Notes: generated by a model not told the origin, from the letters alone. A DNA stretch of 64,000 nt from an uncultured SAR86 cluster bacterium (GCA_902589965.1 CACIUX010000003.1:62001-126000), one strand, 5' to 3'; positions 17,632-28,028 are shown, counted from the first letter of the stretch. Numbers and translations: made by a program.

Positions 17632-18907
17632 TATCGTTTTTGAATATAGTACTTTCTCTTTCTGGTCCAGTTGAAATGATGTCAACAGATACTCCACAAA
17701 CCTCTTCGATTTTAGAAATGAATTCCATTGCTTCTTTTGGAAAATCATCCAAAGTTTTTAAGCCAAAAATGGGTTTTTTCCATCCTGATAACTCAATGTA
17801 TTGGGGCTTTACGTGATCTAGATTGAGAGATTCCTCAAAGAATTCATCTGAATTATCATAGCTATCACAAATTTTAATGCTTTCCATTCCATCAAAAACG
17901 TCAAGTTTTGTAATACATAGGCTTTTAATACTGTTAGATTGAATAACCTTTTTCATAGCAACAGCATCAAACCATCCGCATCTTCTTGGCCTTCCTGTGG
18001 TAGCCCCTACCTCACCACCTTTCTTTGCAATAAGGTTACCAATGTCATCAAACAATTCTGTAGGCATTGGTCCCTCACCGACCCTAGTAGTATAGGCTTT
18101 CGCAATACCTAGAATATTAGTTACAGATAGCGGTCCTAAGCCGGAACCAGAAGCAATACCAGCTGCGGATGAGTTACTTGAAGTGACATAAGGATAAGTT
18201 CCATTATCAACGTCTAGTAATGCTCCTTGAGCACCTTCAAAAAGAACCTTCTTTCCATCATTATTCATTTCTATAATAAGTTTTGAAATATTTTTCGTCA
18301 TAGGTCTCAATCTTTCACCATAAATTAAGGCCTTTTCAAAGGTTTCCTCAAAACCAACCTCTTCAACTGAGAAAAGTTTATTAAACATAAAATTATAAAA
18401 ATCTAAATTTTCTCTTAATTTTTCTTCCAAAATCTTTTCGTAAAAACAATCAACCAATCTAATCGCCCTCCTTCCTACTTTATCTTCATATGCAGGACCT
18501 ATACCTCTGCCTGTGGTTCCAATAGTTTTAAATGAATTAGATTTTTCTCTGCATTGATCAAATTTTTTATGATGATCAAGGATAAGAACACAGGCAGAAC
18601 TTATTTTTAATCTATCTTCGACACCCTCTAAAAAAGTATTGGCTTCTGATATTTCCTCAAATAAGTCATTGGGTGAAAGAACCACACCTTTACCAATCAG
18701 TGAAAAAGCATCTTTTTCACAGATAGAGGATGGTAGTAGATGAAGAATTAATTTTTTGTCATTCACAATAAGAGTGTGACCAGCGTTATGACCGCCTTGA
18801 AATCTACAAGTTGCATGGAATTTTGGGGAGAGGAAGTTTACAATTTTTCCTTTTCCCTCATCTCCCCATTGAAGACCGAGAACTGCAAAATTTTGTGTTT
18901 TTGTCAT
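17624..18907 (-). CDS. purA: Adenylosuccinate synthetase
   Basis: A 427-residue GTP-dependent enzyme converting IMP and aspartate to adenylosuccinate in AMP synthesis. It begins with the P-loop and catalytic region LGLQWGDEGKGKIVNFLSP and GGHNAGHTLIVN, and contains GTTGRGIGPAYEDKVGRRAIR, EGAQGALLDVDNGTYPYVTSS and TTGRPRRCGWFDAVA. The order hflK-hflC-hisZ-purA is typical of gammaproteobacteria. It overlaps the stop of hisZ by four bases and converges with an 8-base overlap on nusB. Confidence 0.97.
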   Translation of the reverse strand: MTKTQNFAVLGLQWGDEGKGKIVNFLSPKFHATCRFQGGHNAGHTLIVNDKKLILHLLPSSICEKDAFSLIGKGVVLSPNDLFEEISEANTFLEGVEDRLKISSACVLILDHHKKFDQCREKSNSFKTIGTTGRGIGPAYEDKVGRRAIRLVDCFYEKILEEKLRENLDFYNFMFNKLFSVEEVGFEETFEKALIYGERLRPMTKNISKLIIEMNNDGKKVLFEGAQGALLDVDNGTYPYVTSSNSSAAGIASGSGLGPLSVTNILGIAKAYTTRVGEGPMPTELFDDIGNLIAKKGGEVGATTGRPRRCGWFDAVAMKKVIQSNSIKSLCITKLDVFDGMESIKICDSYDNSDEFFEESLNLDHVKPQYIELSGWKKPIFGLKTLDDFPKEAMEFISKIEEVCGVSVDIISTGPERESTIFKNDII

Positions 18908-19884
18908 TTACTCTGTAATTTTAAAATAGATATTAAATCTATATCAAAACCCATACCCTTTCTTTCTTTTTTATTTGCTTTTGAAAAAGGGGTTTTATAC
19001 TGTCCGCCATTAATCAAGGGAACCCCCGTTTTTGGTTGAAAGATAGAAAAAACTACACCAGAGTGATACGAGTAACCAGGAAAATCAACCATATCAACTA
19101 AAACATTCTTAATTTTATTTTTTTTTAGAATATCAAAAGATTGTTTAATGCTTTTCAATTTTTTAGGATCAATTTTTAATTCCTTGCAAATCAAATTAAG
19201 GTTCTTAAATTCCTGTTCATAATCACCAATAATATCTAGCAGCTTAGACAAAATTGATAAAGTTCTTTTTCCTTTACCCTCTTTCTCTAGAAATTCAGAT
19301 AAATCACTTTTTGATCTTGAAGATAAAATATCCTTTAGTTTATTTCTTTTATCTATAGGGAATCTCAGTTTATCTAGTATTTCATCAAGAATAGAAATAT
19401 CACCAATGGTGAGAACATAATCTTTGAGACCTAATTTTTTAAGAGCTCCAGATAAAGAATTAAAAATATCTTCTTTGACGCCTGCCTCGCTATCATAAAA
19501 AATTTCTAGCCCAACTTTCATGGTGCTAATTGCTTTAGTAAAAGAGCCAAGTGGTTTTTTTGTAACCTCGCCGTAGTAACAGTATTTTTTATTTTTTTCA
19601 GTTAGAAACCTTCTATCTATTCTAGCTACCTGTTGAGAAATATCGGGTCTTAAAGCAAGAGATCTTTCTGTGTTCGTATCTGAAAACTGAAAACTCGACC
19701 TTGATAATTCTTCATTTGCTAAACCTCCAATAGAATCAGAATATTCGACCAGGGGAGTAAAAATGAGATCAAAACCTTTATCTTGAAAATAATCTAGTAA
19801 CTCAGTTTTTGTTTTTTCTAAATTAGTCGAAAGAGGAGGAACGATTTCTTCGACTCCATCCGGGAGATTCCAGAAATCTGACAT
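18904..19884 (-). CDS. hisZ: ATP phosphoribosyltransferase regulatory subunit HisZ
   Basis: A 326-residue paralogue of the class II histidyl-tRNA synthetase catalytic domain that lacks aminoacylation and instead activates short-form HisG. Visible are LPDGVEEIVPP at the N-terminus, FTPLVEYSDSI, ALRPDISQQVARI and a C-terminal YSYHSGVVFSIF segment with the glycine-rich INGGQYKTPF. No anticodon-binding domain follows, which separates it from HisS. It lies between hflC and purA, its usual position, and ends inside the purA start. hisG is not in the window. Confidence 0.88.
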   Translation of the reverse strand: MSDFWNLPDGVEEIVPPLSTNLEKTKTELLDYFQDKGFDLIFTPLVEYSDSIGGLANEELSRSSFQFSDTNTERSLALRPDISQQVARIDRRFLTEKNKKYCYYGEVTKKPLGSFTKAISTMKVGLEIFYDSEAGVKEDIFNSLSGALKKLGLKDYVLTIGDISILDEILDKLRFPIDKRNKLKDILSSRSKSDLSEFLEKEGKGKRTLSILSKLLDIIGDYEQEFKNLNLICKELKIDPKKLKSIKQSFDILKKNKIKNVLVDMVDFPGYSYHSGVVFSIFQPKTGVPLINGGQYKTPFSKANKKERKGMGFDIDLISILKLQSK

Positions 19885-19889
19885 ACCTA

Positions 19890-20765
19890 TTAATTACCTT
19901 TTGAGCTATCCAAGTATTTGAAAAAATCGCTGTCGGGATCAATTAAAAGAACATCTGATTTGTTTTTAAAAGACATCTGATAAGCTTTGAGACTTCTAGT
20001 GAATTCATAAAATTCTGGATCTTCATTAAATGCATCTGCATAAATGTTAGCTGCTGTTGCATCACCCTCACCTCTCAATTCTTCAGAAATTTTATACGCA
20101 TTAGCTAGAATTATTGTCCTTTCTTTATCAGCTGTAGCTCTTAATTCTTCAGCAATTTCGTTACCTTGAGCCCTTAGCTCTTGAGCCAACCTTTCACGCT
20201 CAGTTCTCATTCTGTTATAGACTGAGTCATTAACCTCATTAGGTAGTTCAATCTTTTTTATCCTTACATCAATTACTTCGATTCCTAATTCATCACCAAC
20301 TGTTTGGTTTAGATTGGTAGTTAGATTAGCCATAAGCTCATCTCTTTCTCCAGAAACAACCTCTTGGACACTTCTTGTACCAAATTGATTTCTTAAACCT
20401 TCATCAGCTCTTTGAGTTAAAAGCGCTCTTAGGGCCGAAAGTTGACCGCCTGATGTAGTGATATAAAACTGCTCATCATTTGTAATTCTCCACTTAACAA
20501 AGTAATCAACAATCAGTCTTTTTTTCTCAGCAGTAAAGTAAGGTTGAGGTAAATTATCTAAAGTTAAAACTCTCTCATCAAATTTTCTTATTGTGTGAAG
20601 AATTGGAACTTTAAAATGTAGCCCTGGCTCAATTGAAGAATCAATAATCTCACCAAATCTTAGTTTAATTGCCGTCTCTCTGTCAGTAACTATGTAGAGT
20701 GTATTAGCAAGGATCACAAAAGTGATAACAACTGCTGATACGATAAATAAACCAAGCCTACCCAT
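19890..20765 (-). CDS. hflC: FtsH protease modulator HflC
   Basis: A 291-residue membrane protein of the SPFH/prohibitin family. With HflK it forms a large periplasmic cage that surrounds and restrains the FtsH protease. One N-terminal transmembrane segment (about residues 5-25) is followed by the SPFH domain (TDRETAIKLRFGEI, PGLHFKVPI) and a long charged helix rich in Glu/Ala (RTERERLAQELRAQGNEIAE). It shares one base with hflK. Confidence 0.95.
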   Translation of the reverse strand: MGRLGLFIVSAVVITFVILANTLYIVTDRETAIKLRFGEIIDSSIEPGLHFKVPILHTIRKFDERVLTLDNLPQPYFTAEKKRLIVDYFVKWRITNDEQFYITTSGGQLSALRALLTQRADEGLRNQFGTRSVQEVVSGERDELMANLTTNLNQTVGDELGIEVIDVRIKKIELPNEVNDSVYNRMRTERERLAQELRAQGNEIAEELRATADKERTIILANAYKISEELRGEGDATAANIYADAFNEDPEFYEFTRSLKAYQMSFKNKSDVLLIDPDSDFFKYLDSSKGN

Positions 20766-21889
20766 TATCTTCTCTCCTGTCTTTTTCTTATTTCTTCTAT
20801 AACTTGATCAGTGATATCTCCTATTGAAATATCTTGATCATTATTAGATGATGAATTATTTCTATCTGCAGCTACTGCAGCAGATGCGATTTTATCTAAG
20901 GGCAAATAAAGAATGTTATTGCCATCTTGTACATCGATCATAACCTTGGTGCTACTGTCCATTACAGATTGAACAGCATCTAGGTAGAGCCTTTGTCTGG
21001 TAACTTCCGGTGCTTTTTTATACTCAACAAGTAATTGACTGAAACGAGAAGCATCACCTTCTGCCTCTGCTATGACTTTGTTCTTGTAACCCTCTGCATC
21101 CTGAATAGTTCTTTGTGCATCACCCCTAGCTATTGGAACCACCTCATTTGCATAAGTCTCAGCTTGGTTTCTCAATCTAACCTCATCCTCTCGTGCCTTT
21201 ACGACATCATCAAATGCTTCTCTAACCGCATCTGGTGGCTTAGATTCTTTAACGTTGACTGTTACAACCTCAATTCCAGTTAAATAATCATCTAATCTTT
21301 GTTGTAATCTGTCTTTAACGTCGAATGCAATTTGCTCTCTTCCAGTGGTCAGGACATCATCCATAATATTGCTGCCTACAACATGCCTTAAGGCAGCCTC
21401 GGATGCTTGTGCAAGACTGTCGTCTGGAGTTGAAGCTTCTAATAGATAGTTAACTGGATTAGATTTTTTGTACTGAACTCCTATCTCAACAATTACGATA
21501 TTTTCATCTTTAGTTAGCATCGAGGAAGTTGCTGTATGAGTGAACAATTTTTCAGTATTCACAATAGTTCTTGTATCAATAATAGGAGGATTCCAGTGTA
21601 TACCTGGTCCCTTAGTATTAACGTACTCACCAAATCTAAGGACGACCGCTTGTTCCTGAGCATCTACAGTATAAATCCCTAAAGCTGCGTATAAGATCGA
21701 GATGACCGCTAGAGCAGATGTTAGAATTTTTCTTGGTTTAAAATCACCACCCCCAGAACTAGATCTTTTTCCAAATAAAAAACTAAATTGATCTCTAAAT
21801 TTTTTTAAAGCTTCATCAATATCAGGAGGGCCATCCTTCCCTCCCCAAGGATCTCTTGATCCATTATTTCCGTTGTTATTCCAAGACAT
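20765..21889 (-). CDS. hflK: FtsH protease modulator HflK
   Basis: A 374-residue partner of HflC. The N-terminus is Gly/Asn-rich and cytoplasmic (MSWNNNGNNGSRDPWGG), as in other HflK proteins, followed by a transmembrane segment near residues 55-75 and the SPFH domain (DAQEQAVVLRFGEYVNTKGPGIHW region). A coiled helix (VPIARGDAQRTIQDAEGYKNKV) follows. The gene is separated from miaA by 37 bases; hfq and hflX, which commonly lie between them, are absent. Confidence 0.95.
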   Translation of the reverse strand: MSWNNNGNNGSRDPWGGKDGPPDIDEALKKFRDQFSFLFGKRSSSGGGDFKPRKILTSALAVISILYAALGIYTVDAQEQAVVLRFGEYVNTKGPGIHWNPPIIDTRTIVNTEKLFTHTATSSMLTKDENIVIVEIGVQYKKSNPVNYLLEASTPDDSLAQASEAALRHVVGSNIMDDVLTTGREQIAFDVKDRLQQRLDDYLTGIEVVTVNVKESKPPDAVREAFDDVVKAREDEVRLRNQAETYANEVVPIARGDAQRTIQDAEGYKNKVIAEAEGDASRFSQLLVEYKKAPEVTRQRLYLDAVQSVMDSSTKVMIDVQDGNNILYLPLDKIASAAVAADRNNSSSNNDQDISIGDITDQVIEEIRKRQERR

Positions 21890-21926
21890 AAATCACATTC
21901 TAAAGATAAGATTAATAGAAAGATAC

Positions 21927-22841
21927 TCAATGAGATAAATATTCCATAATTTCATTCTTTGCAGTATCCACAGTTTGAAAAGCTTTTAAGTTAGGAATTT
22001 TTTTGATCCAAGTTCTTTGATGCTTTGCTAATTTCTTATGGGCAAAAAATATTTTTTCAATAAGAACATCCTTTTTAATTTTATTCTCTAAAAACATTGA
22101 AACTTCTTTGTATCCAGCAGAATTTAAAAGTGGTAATTGATTAGTTTTATAAATTTTTATTATTTCATCCACTTCGTCAATAAAACCTTTCTTCAACATG
22201 TCTTTGACTCTATTTTTTAGTTGGGCATCAATATTTGATCCTTTGCCTTTATCAATTACGATAGGAAAAACCTTAGGAATAATATTTTTTTTTCTTTTAA
22301 AAAAAGAACTCATAGTTGTTTTTGAAATTTCTATAACTTCCAGGGCCCTAACTATTCTTTGAGTATCATTAGGATGAATATTTTTTGCTGCCTCAGGATC
22401 TTTTGCTATCAAATCGTTGTAAGCAATTTCTTTACCCTTTTCATTAATGTCTTGGAGAATTTTTCTTCTAATATTGGGATCAGACTTAGGAAGATCATCA
22501 AATCCAACCAGATATGAAAAAAAATACATCATTGATCCACCAACTAAAATTGGTACTTTATTCGACTCAGTTGATTTATCCATGGAGTGCTTCAAATCCT
22601 TTAAGAATTCACCAACGGAATAAACTTCATTTGGCTCAATAATATCGATAAGCTCGAGAGGGTATTTTTTTTGTAGATCTTTGGATATTTTGTTGCTCCC
22701 AATGTCTGCATGTTTATAAATTTGAACAGAATCAACACTTATCAATTCTGCGGATACTTCATCAAAAAGTTTCATTGATAAATCTGTCTTTCCAGAATTC
22801 GTTGGTCCTAGAATACAAATGACTGGGGATAAAGTTTTCAA
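21927..22841 (-). CDS. miaA: tRNA dimethylallyltransferase
   Basis: A 304-residue enzyme that adds a dimethylallyl group to A37 of tRNAs reading UNN codons, using a product of the DXP pathway. The P-loop is ILGPTNSGKTDLS near residues 9-21, with ISVDSVQIYKHADIGSNK, VGGSMMYF and NDTQRIVRALEV after it. The usual P-loop Ala/Gly-Thr is slightly altered (GPTNSGKT), within family variation. It is the first gene of the minus-strand run leading to purA. mutL, its usual upstream neighbour, is replaced here by a divergent acyl-CoA synthetase gene. Confidence 0.95.
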   Translation of the reverse strand: MKTLSPVICILGPTNSGKTDLSMKLFDEVSAELISVDSVQIYKHADIGSNKISKDLQKKYPLELIDIIEPNEVYSVGEFLKDLKHSMDKSTESNKVPILVGGSMMYFFSYLVGFDDLPKSDPNIRRKILQDINEKGKEIAYNDLIAKDPEAAKNIHPNDTQRIVRALEVIEISKTTMSSFFKRKKNIIPKVFPIVIDKGKGSNIDAQLKNRVKDMLKKGFIDEVDEIIKIYKTNQLPLLNSAGYKEVSMFLENKIKKDVLIEKIFFAHKKLAKHQRTWIKKIPNLKAFQTVDTAKNEIMEYLSH

Positions 22842-22921
22842 AATATTTTCAAACTATTGTATTTTGGTTAATTATTAACTAATTTAACACTACGAAACAC
22901 AAGAAAATTTTTGGGGGAAAT

Positions 22922-24541
22922 ATGAACATGCATTTTGCATCTGTTTTTGAAAAAATTTCAAGGATCATTCCGGAAGAACCGGCTCTCGTTTGCGAAGATA
23001 AAGTAGTAACTTGGCGAGAGTACGAAGATCAAGCGGCAAAGTTAGCCAATTACTTAGAGAAAAAAGGTCTTTCTTTTGATTCGAAAGTTGGTCTTTACCT
23101 TCATAACTCAAATGAATACCTCGTAGCCCAATTTGCCGCTTTTAAAAATGAATGTGTTCCCATAAATGTGAATTATCGTTATCAGGAAGATGAGTTAATT
23201 TACTTATTGGATAATTCCGATGCGGAAGCCATTTTTTACCAAGCTTGTTACGCAAATAGAATTAGAGCCATAAAAAATAAGCTTCCTAAAATTAAAGCTT
23301 ATATTCAAGTAATGGACGGAAGTGAAGATCTTTTAGAAGGATCAGACGAATATTCAGAAATTATTCAAAAAGAAAACAGACAGGATGTAAGAGAAAGATC
23401 TGAAGAGAATTTTTATATGCTTTATACAGGCGGGACTACTGGAATGCCAAAAGGAGTTATGTATAAGCAGGGTTTATTTCTTGGCTCAATGATGAAAACA
23501 GCTTTTGCGATGGGTTTTCCCGTCCCTGAGGACATAAATGATATCGAGGCTCTAATTAAAGAAAAGGCTGGATCTAATGAATTACCGGTCAGTCTTGTTG
23601 GATGCCCTTTGATGCATGGAACAGGAATGTGGTTAGGAGCATTTTTGCCTCATCTATCCGGTGGGAGTGTTGTGACCATGCCCTCTTTAGGATTTGATCC
23701 AGATCGTTTATGGAGAGAAGTAGAAGGTAAAAAGGCTACAAGTGTTGTAATAGTTGGTGACGCATTTGCAAAACCTATGTTGGATTCATTGAATAAGGCT
23801 TCAGATGATGGGAATGATTACTCTATAGATAGCTTACAAACAATAATTTCTAGCGGAGTTATGTGGAGCTCTGAAGTAAAAGATGGACTTCTTAAGCATA
23901 AGGACATGGTTTTAATTGATGCCATGGGATCAACGGAAGGTGGAATGGGTTCATCAACATCCTCCAGAGATAATCCAGCGAAAACAGCTAAATTCAGCAT
24001 AAACCCTGGAGTAATTATTGTAGATGATGACGGAAAAGAAGTTTCACCTGGCTCCGGCGTAAGAGGAAAAATTGGCACAAGCGGCCTAGTTCCAGAGGGT
24101 TATTATAAAGATCCGGATAAGTCTGCTGAGACTTTTAAAGAATTTAATGGAATAAGGTATAGCTTTCCTGGGGATTATGCCCTTCTCGAAGAGGATGGAT
24201 CGATTACGCTATTAGGAAGAGGCAGTAATTGCATCAATACAGCAGGAGAAAAAGTTTACCCTGAGGAAGTCGAAGAAGCTTTAAAGCTTAATGCTAGTGT
24301 TTATGATTGTCTTGTTGTTGGTTTGCCTGATGAAAAATTTGGTCAAAAAGTTGTCGCTGTTGTTTCTTCGGAAAAAGATGATGATCCCAGCGAGGCAGAA
24401 CTGATTGGTTTCTTAAAAACAAGTTTAGCTGGCTATAAAGTTCCAAAAAGTATTCTTCTAACAGAAGAGGTAAAGAGGGCGCCAAATGGAAAAGCTAATT
24501 ACAAATGGGCAAAAGAATTTGCTGAATCGTCTTTGAGCTAG
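22922..24541 (+). CDS. Acyl-CoA synthetase (AMP-forming), fatty-acid CoA ligase family
   Basis: A 539-residue ANL-superfamily enzyme that activates a carboxylic acid as acyl-adenylate and passes it to CoA. The phosphate-binding loop is MLYTGGTTGMPKGVMY near residues 163-178. The A5 region DAMGSTEGG, the hinge LGRGSNCINTAGEKVYPEEVEE and the C-terminal catalytic Lys in APNGKANYKW are present. A strong ribosome binding site (GGGGGA) precedes the ATG. It stands alone, divergent from miaA and convergent with the PII gene. Substrate chain length cannot be read from sequence. Confidence 0.9.
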   Translation: MNMHFASVFEKISRIIPEEPALVCEDKVVTWREYEDQAAKLANYLEKKGLSFDSKVGLYLHNSNEYLVAQFAAFKNECVPINVNYRYQEDELIYLLDNSDAEAIFYQACYANRIRAIKNKLPKIKAYIQVMDGSEDLLEGSDEYSEIIQKENRQDVRERSEENFYMLYTGGTTGMPKGVMYKQGLFLGSMMKTAFAMGFPVPEDINDIEALIKEKAGSNELPVSLVGCPLMHGTGMWLGAFLPHLSGGSVVTMPSLGFDPDRLWREVEGKKATSVVIVGDAFAKPMLDSLNKASDDGNDYSIDSLQTIISSGVMWSSEVKDGLLKHKDMVLIDAMGSTEGGMGSSTSSRDNPAKTAKFSINPGVIIVDDDGKEVSPGSGVRGKIGTSGLVPEGYYKDPDKSAETFKEFNGIRYSFPGDYALLEEDGSITLLGRGSNCINTAGEKVYPEEVEEALKLNASVYDCLVVGLPDEKFGQKVVAVVSSEKDDDPSEAELIGFLKTSLAGYKVPKSILLTEEVKRAPNGKANYKWAKEFAESSLS

Positions 24542-24628
24542 TTCAAATAGAATCCCAGAAGAAATTAAGAGCAGTGATAAATAATTAAAAGGAATAATGA
24601 GAGGGATCTGACTCTGAAAGAAATAATT

Positions 24629-24970
<342 letters not shown>

Positions 24971-25044
24971 TTATTTTCCCCAGAAATGTAAGACTAAATA
25001 TTACTATAAATATTTTAGAAAATGTTTCTATGTTAAAAAAAAAT

Positions 25045-26310
25045 TTAAATTAAATTAAATTCTTTGCAGACTTTTTTGCTAATAAACTTTGACGCACCTC
25101 TATTTTCATTCAGCCAAAGGTTAGTATCCTTTTTCAGAGAATCGGAAATAACTTCAATGCTTTCAACTACGGAGGATATTTCATCTTTGTTGGAAATAAA
25201 TTTTAATAATCCTAGATCACTTAATTTCTTAGATATTTCATCAAAATTGTAGGTGCTTCTTCCTGAAATAATAGGCTTATTAAAGAAAGCTGGTTCGAGG
25301 AAGTTTTGTCCCCCATGATCTACTAAAGTCCCTCCAATGAAAACACAATCTGCAATTTCATAAAAATCTAATAACCTTCCCATTACATCAACTATAGTGA
25401 CATCACTCTTGATATCAGGATTGGAAGAAATTTCAGTATATAAAATGTTAGATAAATTTTTTTTATTTACTAATTCCTTAATCTCACCAAATCTTTCGGG
25501 ATGTCGTGGCGCTAAAACTAAATGCTTATTGTCTTTATTTAAATCTATAAAACTATCAATAAGGATTTCTTCCTCTCCTGGATGGGTACTACCACAAACA
25601 AATAGATATTTTTCTTTGTAATAATTAACTTCATTTTCGGTAAAGTTTTTTAAAGTCATTAGGTTGATATCAAACTTAATTGATCCGCTCACACTCATTG
25701 CATCCCTATCAATACCAGCCTCAAAAAATCTTTCAAAATCATTTTTTGATTGAACAAAAGCGTGATCAATTTTGTTAAAACTACTTTTGAAGAAGGAGCT
25801 CAGTCTTTGATATTTTTTTAAGGATTTATCAGATAGTCTCCCATTGACTAGAACAACCGGTAGCTTAAATTCATTGGATACATTAATGAGATTCGGCCAG
25901 ATTTCGGTTTCTACAAGAAGGAGTATTGAGGGATTGTAAAAACTAATGAATTTTTTACAGATAAATTTTAAATCGAAAGGAAAATAAACATGTTTTAAAT
26001 TTTTACTAAGATTTTCTTTAGCTTTTCTTGCTCCAGTTAAGGTTGTTGTAGATAAAATAAAATTAGGACTTTCTAGGATCTCTTCTAGGTCTTGAATTAA
26101 CTTTAGGGCAACATTCACCTCTCCAACTGATACAGCATGGATCCAAATTGATTTATTTACATTTCTCTCTCCTTGAAAAAAACCAATCTTTTCCAAAGCT
26201 CGAAGTTTTTTTTCTCCGAAAGAACTTGCTTTGAGCATATGCCTCAACAAAGCAAAAGGAATAATTAGAGAAATTAAAAAATTGTACAAAAAGAAAATAA
26301 AATGCTCCAA
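25045..26310 (-). CDS. waaA: 3-deoxy-D-manno-octulosonic acid (Kdo) transferase
   Basis: A 421-residue membrane-anchored glycosyltransferase (GT30) that adds Kdo to lipid IVA. The N-terminal hydrophobic segment is followed by IWIHAVSVGEVNVALKLI (motif WIHAVSVGE), STTTLTGARKA, LVETEIWPNLI, FVCGSTHPGEEEILI and GGTLVDHGGQNFLEPA, all standard for WaaA. It is divergent from the LpxL-like acyltransferase, matching the order of the two steps in lipid A assembly. Confidence 0.93.
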   Translation of the reverse strand: MEHFIFFLYNFLISLIIPFALLRHMLKASSFGEKKLRALEKIGFFQGERNVNKSIWIHAVSVGEVNVALKLIQDLEEILESPNFILSTTTLTGARKAKENLSKNLKHVYFPFDLKFICKKFISFYNPSILLLVETEIWPNLINVSNEFKLPVVLVNGRLSDKSLKKYQRLSSFFKSSFNKIDHAFVQSKNDFERFFEAGIDRDAMSVSGSIKFDINLMTLKNFTENEVNYYKEKYLFVCGSTHPGEEEILIDSFIDLNKDNKHLVLAPRHPERFGEIKELVNKKNLSNILYTEISSNPDIKSDVTIVDVMGRLLDFYEIADCVFIGGTLVDHGGQNFLEPAFFNKPIISGRSTYNFDEISKKLSDLGLLKFISNKDEISSVVESIEVISDSLKKDTNLWLNENRGASKFISKKVCKEFNLI

Positions 26311-26363
26311 ATCTTCAATTTATTCAAATGCTACTATAATGGGAAAAATTTTAAATGTCTTAA

Positions 26364-27215
26364 ATGCTGCATCTATTGAACCTTTTTGAATTTATTTTTT
26401 CAAAACCTCTTGCCTATTTTTTAAAGACTTTTGGAAAAATAAGAAGAAAGATAGCCGAAAAGAATTTAGAAGTTTGTTTTCCAGAATTAAATGAATTAGA
26501 TAGATCTAAAATTCTAAATAAACATTATCTTCACCTTGGTGCTTCAATTTTTAATGGTCTTAAAGCTTGGATTCTTAGCAGTCAACATTTTGAAAAGCTT
26601 CTAATAAATCTTGATGAATTTGATTTAGATGAGCTCAGAAAATCTTTGCAAGGTAATCTTGTTTTGATTCCTCACACAACGGATCTAGAAATCACAGGTC
26701 GAGTAGCAGCAATGCTGTTTGACGTAAATGCAATGGCAAAAAAACAAAAAGGTAAGTTAGTGAATAATTTTATTTTTAGTTCGAGAGAAAAATATTTCAA
26801 ACAAATTTTGTTTCCAAATGAAGTATTAAAATCTATGAGACTATTACAAAAAGGTGAAAATTTACTCTATTTACCAGATCAAGACTATGGATATGATCAC
26901 TCAATTTTTGTGCCATATTTCAATATACCTACGTTAACCGTTAAATTTCCGTCAATTGCCAAAAAAAGAACTGGATGCAAAATTTATTTTCTTTATTTGG
27001 AGGATATAAAAAATAGATACAAAATAATTTTAAAGAAAATAGATATGAGCGGTGAAAATCTTTATGAAGACTTAGCTTTGCTAAATAAAGAAATTGAAAT
27101 ATCTATAAGGGAACAACCAGAGAGGTATCTTTGGATACATAGGAGATTCAAACATCGACCTAAAAATACTCAAGATATTTATGATGAAAGCCTCTTACGA
27201 AAAAGGCTATATTGA
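26364..27215 (+). CDS. Lipid A acyltransferase, LpxL/LpxM (HtrB) family
   Basis: A 283-residue member of the LpxL/HtrB acyltransferase family, which adds secondary acyl chains to Kdo-lipid A. The catalytic H-x4-E motif is in IPHTTDLEIT (near residues 112-121) and the RxxGxG-type downstream region is replaced by NLLYLPDQDYGYDHSIFVPYF, with the conserved DQDYG and VPFF-like elements. The C-terminus has PERYLWIHRRFKHRP, a strong family mark. The ATG at 26364 gives a slightly short protein (about 300 is usual). It overlaps panC by 9 bases at the 3' end. Which acyl position it serves is unknown. Confidence 0.85.
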   Translation: MLHLLNLFEFIFSKPLAYFLKTFGKIRRKIAEKNLEVCFPELNELDRSKILNKHYLHLGASIFNGLKAWILSSQHFEKLLINLDEFDLDELRKSLQGNLVLIPHTTDLEITGRVAAMLFDVNAMAKKQKGKLVNNFIFSSREKYFKQILFPNEVLKSMRLLQKGENLLYLPDQDYGYDHSIFVPYFNIPTLTVKFPSIAKKRTGCKIYFLYLEDIKNRYKIILKKIDMSGENLYEDLALLNKEIEISIREQPERYLWIHRRFKHRPKNTQDIYDESLLRKRLY

Positions 27216-28028
27216 AAAAACAATATTATCTATTAGTCTTGTATTTCCAATTTTTGCAGCAGTTGCTAAAACAAAATTACCTTTAAGGTGAGGACTTTCA
27301 TTTATTGATTCCAAAGACTCTGCATCAAATAGATCAAAATAAATTACATTGATATTATTTTTTTTAAGATAAATTATTTTATTTTTTAAATCCTTTCTCT
27401 TAAAACCGTTCTTAAAAATAAGATTTTTCGTATCTACAAGCGTTGAATATATTTTAGCTGCCTGCATCCTTTCGGTTTCTGTCAGATAATTATTCCTCGA
27501 AGACATTGCTAACCCAGAATTTTCTCTTGCAGTAGGTATGGTTATTAATTTGCATTTGAAATTATGCTTGATGATTAGTTCTTTAATTACTAGGGTTTGC
27601 TGAAAATCTTTTTCCCCCATGATGATCGAATTAGGTTTTATAATTTCTAGAAACTTTCTAATAATTGATGCTACTCCGTTGAAGTGTTCTGGACGATCTA
27701 TCCCGCAAAGAAAATTGTTATATCTTGAAGTTTCTTGATGAATTCCATTTAAGAGTTCTTTAGATTTAGGCAGAAAGAGATAGTCACATTCCTTGCTTAT
27801 GAGTTTTAATTTGTCTTCCTTTAAAGTCTTTGGATATGAATCAAAATCTTCATCTTTTCCAAATTGTAGAGGATTAACAAAAATAGAGACTATAACTTCA
27901 TACTCTAATTTTTTTGCTTCAGAAACTAACTTCAAATGTCCAGCATGAAGGTTCCCCATAGTCGGAACAAATGCAAGTTTTTTTGAATTTAATGCTTCTA
28001 GTTCTTTATTTGATTTTATTATCTTCAA
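27207..28028 (-). CDS. panC: Pantothenate synthetase
   Basis: A 273-residue ligase joining pantoate and beta-alanine using ATP. The nucleotidyltransferase motifs are FVPTMGNLHAGHLKLV (HAGH in place of HEGH), SIFVNPLQFG, FNGVASIIRKFL, IIMGEKDFQQTLVIKEL and SSRNNYLTETER. Its start overlaps the panB stop by four bases, giving a panB-panC operon. A pantothenate kinase for the next step is encoded 30 kb away at 57724. Confidence 0.96.
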   Translation of the reverse strand: MKIIKSNKELEALNSKKLAFVPTMGNLHAGHLKLVSEAKKLEYEVIVSIFVNPLQFGKDEDFDSYPKTLKEDKLKLISKECDYLFLPKSKELLNGIHQETSRYNNFLCGIDRPEHFNGVASIIRKFLEIIKPNSIIMGEKDFQQTLVIKELIIKHNFKCKLITIPTARENSGLAMSSRNNYLTETERMQAAKIYSTLVDTKNLIFKNGFKRKDLKNKIIYLKKNNINVIYFDLFDAESLESINESPHLKGNFVLATAAKIGNTRLIDNIVFSI

